DNA from: JBDRFZ01 sp043818395
Lineage (GTDB): Bacteria > Patescibacteriota > Patescibacteriia > 2-12-FULL-60-25
Direction: 5' to 3'
NCBI GenBank assembly: GCA_043818395.1
Contig: JBDRFZ010000001.1
Coordinates: 24,115-88,114 of the forward strand
Length of the DNA: 64,000 nt
Under the pieces are notes generated by a model that worked only from the letters and a program-made list of their open reading frames with translations, searched no databases and was not told where the DNA came from. The position numbers and the translations under genes are program-made. Positions 58,801 to 64,000 of this stretch are shown one piece after another (the stretch's first letter is position 1; each line of letters begins with the position of its first letter).

Positions 58801-60438
58801 ATGCAGTTCGTAATCATTGGTATTCTGTGTGTCTTTGCGTTTCTGGCCTTGACCGGCCTGGCGCAGGGCACGCCCATTGGGGCGAGGTTCGCTAGTGCCC
58901 TGGATCAGGCTCGCCTTCGTGGCGCGGGTCTGTTGCAGGCGATGATCGACGCTTACGAGGAGTATGTCCAGCCGGTGCTTCGCCGGATGGGTTACGTAGT
59001 CCTCGCTACGCTTGTCTTTGGGTTCGTGGCGGCCTGGATTGTTTTGGGCCGTGGAATTCTGAACTGGTTCACGTTCGTCTTGGTCGGCACCATGGTAGCC
59101 GGTATCTATCTCATTTTGCGGGATATGAGCCGGCAACCTGTGGACTTTTCCGTCTTTGCACTGGCACAGTCCATCTTCGTAGCGCTCCTTGGCGAGGGAG
59201 CGGCATTGTTTCTCTTGGCGCACGCGACCTGGAATCGCCAAACTGCGCTGCTCGGTATCGTCTTCATCCTCATGGCGCGGGAAGTGTTGTTTCTGATCAT
59301 TCAGATCGCAGCACGCCTCGCGACGCTTGGGGTGGATATGGCCGAGGGCACTTCCAATCTGCTTTTGAATCTGGTCGTGAAACTGCTTACGGTGGGTACG
59401 CAAGGTCTGAAGGACGTGTTCGGAGCAGGGGGCGTGAACATCGCTGACCAGGAGCGGTTCGTCCCAGCTATTCGACGTGCCAAGTTAAAGATCAATTCTT
59501 TGCTCTTGCCCGTGCTGGCCATGGGCTTGCTCATGCCGTACTTCGTCGTTCTCTTCGCTCTGATTCTCGCTGGTATGGTGAGCAGCTTGAATTGGGGCAA
59601 GCTGGAGTCGGTCGATATCGACACGAAGTCGCGTCGGCAAAGGTCGGCTCTAGCCTTCGAGTTCTTGTCCTATCTGCTTCTCCTGCCAGCTCTAGCCTTG
59701 ACGGCTATTCCGGCTTTGCAGGCGAAGATGAACACCGGTTACGGTCAGTTCGAGATCTGGCTCGTCGACAGTGCGAAACCGGAACGAATCTTCCTGCTCT
59801 TCTTGGCCGTGGCGGCCGGAGCAGCTGCGTATTCATGGGCCGCTCTTGGCAGCAGGTTCATGCGAATCCTGGCAGGCGTAGCGGCTATCGTCTGCCTGGG
59901 TAGCTTTGGTGATCTCATCTGGTCTTTCGTATCCGACGATGCGACCAACATCGCCAAAGCGGCTACGAACGGCGTGCTCATGGAGTTCACTCCTACGTGC
60001 ACGGCGACCAAGGACGGTGTGGCCATCAAGTGGCCGGAATACCCGGGCAACAAGGGCTACCAGATCATGCGACGCGAGTTGCATGACACTGGTTTCAAGC
60101 CTTTGACCGACAGTTCGGGTGCACCGTTCACATTCGACCGCGATGCCAAGCAATGGGAGGACACGACTCCCGAGCGCGGCAAAACGTACTTTTATCGAGT
60201 GGTTGCTCTCGGCGCCTCGCACGACGGCAGCAATCTCACGAGCGAAGAACGGCGGGTGGAGGTTCGCCTACCGGATCCTCCGAGCAAACCCGCGGTCACC
60301 GCCACGTCGCCTCGCACCACGTACGCCAACCGCGGCCAGCCTGCTCAGCCTTCGGGTTGCGTGGGTACGTCATGCGGTGTGAACCCGGCCTTGGCCGAGC
60401 TCTGTCGCCGCTATCCGGCTTCGTGTGCCGGTCCGTAG
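58801..60438 (+). CDS. GC-rich orphan polytopic membrane protein with C-terminal FnIII-like domain
   Basis: A 545-residue protein; SD AAAGGAG lies just before the ATG. About nine to ten TM helices cover residues 1-390. The C-terminal exported part holds a fibronectin-III-like domain (DGVAIKWPEYPGNKGYQIMRRE ... KTYFYRVVALG) at about 400-480. A Pro/Thr linker and a Cys-containing tail (SGCVGTSCGVN, ELCRRYPASC) end it. The stop codon lies inside a REP palindrome (60435-60462), so the original 3' end may have been altered by that insertion. No family recognised. Confidence 0.75.
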   Translation: MQFVIIGILCVFAFLALTGLAQGTPIGARFASALDQARLRGAGLLQAMIDAYEEYVQPVLRRMGYVVLATLVFGFVAAWIVLGRGILNWFTFVLVGTMVAGIYLILRDMSRQPVDFSVFALAQSIFVALLGEGAALFLLAHATWNRQTALLGIVFILMAREVLFLIIQIAARLATLGVDMAEGTSNLLLNLVVKLLTVGTQGLKDVFGAGGVNIADQERFVPAIRRAKLKINSLLLPVLAMGLLMPYFVVLFALILAGMVSSLNWGKLESVDIDTKSRRQRSALAFEFLSYLLLLPALALTAIPALQAKMNTGYGQFEIWLVDSAKPERIFLLFLAVAAGAAAYSWAALGSRFMRILAGVAAIVCLGSFGDLIWSFVSDDATNIAKAATNGVLMEFTPTCTATKDGVAIKWPEYPGNKGYQIMRRELHDTGFKPLTDSSGAPFTFDRDAKQWEDTTPERGKTYFYRVVALGASHDGSNLTSEERRVEVRLPDPPSKPAVTATSPRTTYANRGQPAQPSGCVGTSCGVNPALAELCRRYPASCAGP

Positions 60439-60462
60439 GGGCACAGCGCACTGTGCCCCTAC
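60435..60462. repeat. REP palindrome, left flank of transposase
   Basis: GTAGGGGCACAG / CTGTGCCCCTAC around CGCA. It contains the TAG stop of the preceding gene. Confidence 0.9.
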
Positions 60463-60577
60463 AGTTTCTCTGTTCTTTCTTATTTCCGGTTTAAAAACCG
60501 GCTACGCCCTTCCGACGACTTTGTCGGAGGGGCGTTTGTTTATTTACAAATATTTCAATCCATGGCAGCGGTGGAAT

Positions 60578-61093
60578 ATGAAGGATTTAAAACATCGACA
60601 ATCCAGGCGTCTACCTAAATTTGATTACACTACACCGGGAGCGTATTTTGTAACGATTTGTACGCATGAAAAAGAGAGTTTATTTGGGGAAATCGTAAAT
60701 AATGAAGTTGTTTTGAATGAAATTGGAAAAATTATCGTTGATGAATGGAAGAAAACGGCGGTTATTAGACCATATATCAATTTGGATGAATTTGTTGTTA
60801 TGCCGGATCATTTTCATGCGGTGATTTGGATAACGAATTTTTATCGTAGGGGCACGGCGCGCCGTGCCCCTACGATTGAACGATTCGGACAACCGATCGC
60901 GGGTTCTATACCAACGGTGATCCGTGCTTTTAAATCTGCGGTAACCGGACGTATTAATATCAAAGATCCGTTATATGGCAAGATTTGGCAACATAATTAT
61001 TACGAACACATTATTCGTAATGATTCGGAATTATTTCGAATTCGTCGATATATTTTGGATAATCCAAAACAATGGCAAATAGATCGGAAATAA
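60578..61093 (+). CDS. REP-associated tyrosine transposase (RAYT, Y1 family)
   Basis: 171 residues from ATG 60578. The RAYT start RRLPKFDYTTPGAYFVTICTH is followed by VVMPDHFHAVIWI, whose HFH supplies the metal-binding His-x-His. IWQHNYYEHIIRNDSEL contains the catalytic Tyr. RILDNP-type ending YILDNPKQW is also standard. Y1 enzymes nick single-stranded DNA at hairpins and are thought to mobilise REP sequences. A perfect REP (60843-60876) sits inside the gene, adding YRRGTARRAPTIE without breaking the frame. REPs also flank the gene. Confidence 0.92.
   Translation: MKDLKHRQSRRLPKFDYTTPGAYFVTICTHEKESLFGEIVNNEVVLNEIGKIIVDEWKKTAVIRPYINLDEFVVMPDHFHAVIWITNFYRRGTARRAPTIERFGQPIAGSIPTVIRAFKSAVTGRINIKDPLYGKIWQHNYYEHIIRNDSELFRIRRYILDNPKQWQIDRK
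60843..60876. repeat. 34-bp perfect REP palindrome within the transposase gene
   Basis: ATCGTAGGGGCACGGCG meets its exact complement; the central GGCGCGCC is an 8-bp self-complement. Confidence 0.92.
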
Positions 61094-61130
61094 TCGTAGG
61101 GGCACGGCGCGCCGTGCCCCTACTACGATT
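61092..61130. repeat. REP palindrome, right flank of transposase
   Basis: AATCGTAGGGGCACGGCG, its complement, and a 3-bp duplication (TAC) on the right arm; it begins inside the transposase stop codon. Confidence 0.9.
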
Positions 61131-61159
61131 ATGCGCCTAACGGGCGCGTCCCGGTACAT

Positions 61160-61188
61160 TTGACATAAACACCAAAAAACGCTATAAA
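61160..61188 (+). promoter_or_regulatory. Promoter of the 61222 lipoprotein
   Basis: TTGACA (61160-61165), 17 bp, TATAAA (61183-61188). Confidence 0.8.
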
Positions 61189-61221
61189 AATATGATCTCT
61201 AGAGCCATTAGGAGGTGAAGC

Positions 61222-61563
61222 ATGGGATCGCGAAATTTTTTGTTCTTCTTCATTATCTCGTGCCTTGCCGGGTGCGGGATTCACAACTTTGAGTCCAAGA
61301 CAGCCTCGGACACGCATACGACCGCGGTCGAGGCTGATGTCGGGCCGTTTCATTCGAGGTCCAACATCACGACCAAGTACGCCTCGGATTACGAGCGATG
61401 TCTGGGTGAATACCGCGGCTATTTCAATGCCGAGGAGATCTGTGACGAGCGTATGGAAGCGGCTCGTCCGCCGGACTACTCGCAAACGCCGTATCCATAC
61501 GGATATGGTTACGGCGGCTATGGCCAAAACTATTGCAACTGGCCTGGTTGCATGGCTCGGTGA
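61222..61563 (+). CDS. Small lipoprotein with YxxCL motif
   Basis: A 113-residue protein; strong SD AGGAGGTGA before ATG. Signal peptide with lipobox LAGC (Cys 18). The mature part has SDYERCLGEYRGYFNAEEIC, a Y-x-x-C-L...C motif also seen in the next two genes. A Tyr/Gly-rich tail (YPYGYGYGGYGQNYCNW) ends it. GC-rich codons. Function unknown; probably anchored to the outer face of the membrane. Confidence 0.75.
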   Translation: MGSRNFLFFFIISCLAGCGIHNFESKTASDTHTTAVEADVGPFHSRSNITTKYASDYERCLGEYRGYFNAEEICDERMEAARPPDYSQTPYPYGYGYGGYGQNYCNWPGCMAR

Positions 61564-61584
61564 CCCAAAAAAACTTCTTCAAAA

Positions 61585-61616
61585 GTCCTCTGATCGGAAA
61601 TTGTCAGAGGATTTTG
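61585..61616 (+). terminator. Terminator of the 61222 lipoprotein
   Basis: TCCTCTGA/TCAGAGGA, 8 bp with a 10-nt loop, then TTTT. Confidence 0.75.
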
Positions 61617-61650
61617 CCTTTATAAAGCCAATTTTTTGATCATAATAACC

Positions 61651-61688
61651 TTGACAAAATGGCTTATTTATGCTATATTTGTTTGTTC
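61651..61688 (+). promoter_or_regulatory. Strong promoter of the 61762-63111 lipoprotein pair
   Basis: TTGACA (61651-61656), 17 bp, TATATT (61674-61679), then TGTTTGTTC. Confidence 0.9.
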
Positions 61689-61761
61689 TCTAGCCACGCT
61701 TATGTGGCTCGAGATGACCTTTGATAACTACAAGTCGCCCAGCAGGGCGAAAGGAAAAGCG

Positions 61762-62316
61762 ATGAAACAGGCATTTTTCGCCATCATCTGCGCCGTCCTG
61801 TTGGCGGCGTGTGGAACCAGATCCGATTCTTTGACCGTTCGAACCCCGAATGGGGAACGGACCGTAACCGTGAACGAAGGGGAGTACTCTCGGGATCGGT
61901 CGGAGACGATCGACTCGACGCGCGCGTACCGCGACTGCCTTGCGCAGAGCAATGCGCATCGGGATCCGAGCGCCGAGGCATATTGCCGCAGAGTCACCTC
62001 GACCGGTCCGGTCGGTGGCAGCTACGGCGGTACGTACGGCTACGGTGTGGGGCCGGGGATGAACTCCGGGATGGGGATCGGCTACGACCCAAGTCCCATC
62101 ATCCTCATGATGGATGGTTCAACTCCGGCCACGCGAGCAATGGAGCGGGCCACGGGACAGTCCGTGGTCGTGAACGTTCCCGTAACGACTTCTGGTCCGG
62201 GCACCGGTGCTCCGGCCCAAGGTGATGACTACGGTTTGATCGTGAAGGCACTTAAGGAGCAACAGGATCAGATCTGCAAACTTCGCGAAAAGCAGGGTCA
62301 GTCTTGCAGCCAGTAA
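61762..62316 (+). CDS. Lipoprotein with YxxCL motif, Gly/Pro-rich
   Basis: A 184-residue protein. ATG 61762 is chosen since a lipoprotein signal peptide starts there (AFFAIICAVLLAAC) with AAAGGAAAA upstream; the frame is open further upstream through the promoter. RAYRDCLAQSN...EAYCRR carries the Y-x-x-C-L...C motif. A Gly/Tyr stretch (GGSYGGTYGYGVGPG), a Thr/Val segment and a C-terminal helix with LKEQQDQICKLREKQ follow. No family recognised. Cotranscribed with the next gene (21-bp gap). Confidence 0.75.
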   Translation: MKQAFFAIICAVLLAACGTRSDSLTVRTPNGERTVTVNEGEYSRDRSETIDSTRAYRDCLAQSNAHRDPSAEAYCRRVTSTGPVGGSYGGTYGYGVGPGMNSGMGIGYDPSPIILMMDGSTPATRAMERATGQSVVVNVPVTTSGPGTGAPAQGDDYGLIVKALKEQQDQICKLREKQGQSCSQ

Positions 62317-62337
62317 ACAAAGAAAGGAAGAAGGAAA

Positions 62338-63111
62338 ATGAAAAGCCTTCTGGTGGTATCAGTTTTTTTTCTATTTCTAACTGGCTGCGTGGCGGAGCAT
62401 TCTGCAACACAGCCTATTGATCCGGCGAAAGCCTGGAAAGGAGGAGAGTGTCGACGTGAGCGCGGCATCACGAATGCTGAATACACTGCCTGCCTCGAGC
62501 AGTACACGCAACTGCTCGCCGTGGGTCAGGGGATCGAGCAGCGAAGAGACCACGTCGAGATTGAGGTTCGTAAAGATCCGAGACCACCGGCATCGTCTTC
62601 TTCGTCGGAGGAGCCGTCTGCACCTCCACCCGCACCCAGTCCCGCAGTATCTCCGCCACCACCACCTCCGGTTCGTCCGGCCTATGTTCCACTACCGCCA
62701 GTTATGAGTACGGTGGTGATTCCTAGGCCGCAGATCGGTTGTGACGTCCAGAAGTCGATGACCCTGCTCGTCGACAACCCAACGGATTACGTAGTGGAAG
62801 TGCGGGGGCCGGTCGCGGCCCTCACCTGCATGGGTGACGGCGTGATCCCGGCCATGGTGCTTCGGCACAATGGCCGACAACCGGTTCAGACCATGGTGGT
62901 GCCGCCACGGTCCGACTCTTACTTCGTCTTCACGTACCCGCAGGGCATCGGCCAGTCGGTACAAGTGGAGTTCGATGTCTACTTGAACCTCGGCCCAGAA
63001 GCGCCGGCGCCGGCGATTGGGTACCTGAAAACCAGGTATCAAGTTCCGATTACCAGGAATTTCGATCATAACTGGCAGGACATCCTGCCAGGGTTGATCC
63101 GGAGGTTCTAG
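62338..63111 (+). CDS. Lipoprotein with Pro-rich linker and beta-domain
   Basis: A 257-residue protein; purine-rich SD GGAAGAAGGAAA. Signal peptide with lipobox LTGC. A short Cys motif (GECRRERGITNAEYTACLEQY) resembles the two preceding lipoproteins. It is followed by a Ser/Pro linker (about 80-115) and a C-terminal domain of about 135 residues with one disulfide candidate pair (IGCDVQKS, LTCMGDG), beta-rich (VVEVRGPVAAL, PPRSDSYFVFTYPQG). Last gene of the GC-rich block; a strong terminator follows. Confidence 0.75.
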   Translation: MKSLLVVSVFFLFLTGCVAEHSATQPIDPAKAWKGGECRRERGITNAEYTACLEQYTQLLAVGQGIEQRRDHVEIEVRKDPRPPASSSSSEEPSAPPPAPSPAVSPPPPPPVRPAYVPLPPVMSTVVIPRPQIGCDVQKSMTLLVDNPTDYVVEVRGPVAALTCMGDGVIPAMVLRHNGRQPVQTMVVPPRSDSYFVFTYPQGIGQSVQVEFDVYLNLGPEAPAPAIGYLKTRYQVPITRNFDHNWQDILPGLIRRF

Positions 63112-63146
63112 GCTGCGCAGAGCAATCTGCTTGAGGCCATTCTCGA

Positions 63147-63203
63147 TCCCCGGTCGGTAAATCAAAGCGAAAGCAATGATTTCCGACCGGGGATTTTCTT
63201 TTT
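63147..63203 (+). terminator. Terminator of the GC-rich lipoprotein operon
   Basis: TCCCCGGTCGG pairs with CCGACCGGGGA, extended inside by AAATCA/TGATTT, then TTTTCTTTTT. Confidence 0.85.
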
Positions 63204-63545
63204 AATAAAAATTATATGAAAATCCCCCGAATATTTTATCGGGGGATTTCCTCCTTGCGACTGCATCGCCGCCAAGCATGGCAACGGCGATACAGAATTT
63301 GTCCGACCGTAGACTGCTTTTTACTTTTATCGTCGGACCACAGACATCAGCAAGCGTGAGACGTATGTTGACCGGCGAAAAACTTCAGCTACAAAAAATT
63401 CCCGCACTTAGTCGGGACAAATTTGCGAAGATGCAACACCTTCACCGTTTAAACCACGGGCTTCGTTCTTAAGAAACAGTGTGCAACTCATGTCTAGTTC
63501 TTCTCATGATTCGCAGGTGACGTCAAGAGCAAAGTAGTGGATATC
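63204..63545. other. Gene-free stretch with successive hairpins
   Basis: No convincing gene. It holds a perfect AAATCCCCCGA/TCGGGGGATTT hairpin (63220-63249), then ATCGCCG/CGGCGAT (63265-63291), GTCCGAC/GTCGGAC (about 63302-63340) and TCCCG/CGGGA (about 63400-63420). A 64-codon frame at 63278 overlaps these and lacks an SD, so I do not call it. The first hairpin may be a second terminator; the rest could be a small RNA. Confidence 0.5.
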
Positions 63546-63761
63546 TTAATTTTTATTTTCATCCTCATCCCATTCGAAGGTTGGTATCGGCCAATATCCG
63601 CTTTTATTTAAAGTGTCGTCAGCCAGGTCTTCGGCCGCATCAATATCCATGCCATCTTCCAGAATTAAATGATTAATCATAGCCGCGCGGCATTCATTTT
63701 TTGGCTTCAATTCATTCTTTTCGTCATGACACAATTTAAGCAAAATGTCTTTGGTTTCCAT
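63546..63761 (-). CDS. Small acidic protein, unknown function
   Basis: A 71-residue protein starting METKDILLKLCHDEKNEL. ILEDGMDIDAAEDLADDTL suggests a small helical acidic domain; the C-terminus WDEDENKN is strongly acidic. AT-leaning codons as in the core genes. An in-frame TTG at 63788 would add nine residues. No SD is visible, so this is a moderate-confidence gene. Confidence 0.5.
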   Translation of the reverse strand: METKDILLKLCHDEKNELKPKNECRAAMINHLILEDGMDIDAAEDLADDTLNKSGYWPIPTFEWDEDENKN

Positions 63762-63811
63762 AGTCAGATTACGATAAAGGGAATGCAAAAAATTGGCAAT
63801 GAAAAATTAAC

Positions 63812-63850
63812 GGTGAACAGTGAGCAGTGAACGATAAGCGGTGAGCTTTG
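63812..63850. repeat. Low-complexity GTGAACAGTGAGC repeat
   Basis: Near-tandem units GGTGAACAGTGAGCAGTGAA, then CGATAAGCGGTGAGC. Related text is at 46501-46554 and 54958-55006. Confidence 0.55.
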
Positions 63851-63961
63851 TGTAGGTGAAAAAATGTCCCACGGAAGTTGTAATGTCCCTTTTGCGGGAA
63901 GTTAGAATGTCACATTCTGGCCGGCTGTCGGGAACTCCGGATTCCTGTACAACGGTCTGGT

Positions 63962-64000
63962 ATGACAACCCAACTTTTCGCTATGTCAAAAAAGGATATT
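63962..64000 (+). CDS. Partial CDS at the window edge, possibly a transposase
   Basis: Thirteen codons (MTTQLFAMSKKGY) run off the right edge. The preceding 100 bp carry repeated ATGTCCC/ATGTCAC units (63867, 63891, 63907), as at some insertion-sequence ends. Too short to assign. Confidence 0.25.
   Translation, partial: MTTQLFAMSKKDI

Noticed and set aside
58795..59403. Long minus-strand open frame opposite the polytopic membrane gene
   Set aside because: It is a by-product of GC-rich codons on the + strand; it has no SD, and the + strand frame has clear TM and FnIII patterns.
61636..61761. Upstream start for the 61762 lipoprotein
   Set aside because: The stretch contains the promoter, and the lipoprotein signal begins at 61762.
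63278..63472. 64-codon open frame
   Set aside because: It overlaps several hairpins, has no SD or promoter, and shows no domain pattern.

Overview
The window looks like a chromosomal segment of a Candidate Phyla Radiation (Patescibacteria) bacterium. The evidence is an array of short two-helix T4SS-pilin-like proteins, a 3,300-residue LVIVD-repeat surface protein, a TrmB-like regulator, and many core genes that start without a visible Shine-Dalgarno (SD) sequence. TGA serves as an ordinary stop (trigger factor and polA end in TGA), so the standard bacterial code applies and the recoded Gracilibacteria/Absconditabacteria are unlikely. A finer placement is not possible from sequence reading alone.

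Layout. 1-6.6 kb: housekeeping genes on + (nuclease-fold protein, comM, LysM/M23 peptidase, trigger factor, inositol-monophosphatase-like enzyme, DUF167 protein). 6.7-11.5 kb: the replication-origin neighbourhood, with yidD-rnpA-rpmH leftward and dnaA-dnaN rightward. 11.5-21.1 kb: class A PBP, 3D-domain protein, tRNA-Cys, GDPD, polA, a membrane orphan, DNA polymerase III delta, rpsT, tRNA-Arg and tRNA-Ala. 21.0-22.4 kb: a gene-free stretch with eight perfect copies of the parS centromere palindrome, a duplicated tRNA-Ala fragment, and a long inverted repeat that may be a structured RNA read from a promoter whose spacer is itself a parS site. 22.4-42.7 kb: a cell-surface block of four exported proteins, the giant LVIVD protein, an O-antigen-ligase/TPR protein and a coiled-coil protein. 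43-50.5 kb: lipoproteins, ychF, a TrmB-like regulator, galU and a solute-binding lipoprotein. 50.5-54.7 kb: seven tandem T4SS-pilin-like genes. 55.2-57.6 kb: a GT-C-like membrane protein and a GT2 glycosyltransferase. 57.8-63.1 kb: a visibly GC-richer block of orphan membrane proteins and lipoproteins interrupted by a REP-associated tyrosine transposase. The window ends in a possible mobile-element edge.

Two themes recur. First, several GC-richer orphan genes (7.6, 19, 58 and 61.8 kb) have near-consensus TTGACA-N17-TATATT promoters with a shared element ending in CGTTC or TGTTC just downstream, and strong SDs, whereas the core genes mostly have neither. They look like one co-regulated or co-acquired set. 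Second, at least four dispersed palindromic repeat families have spread through intergenic DNA and also, in frame, into coding sequences, including the transposase and a glycosyltransferase.

The surface proteins, pilin-like array, solute-binding lipoprotein, glycosyltransferases and wall enzymes together suggest an elaborate envelope for attachment to, or uptake from, other cells. This is inferred from families and context only.
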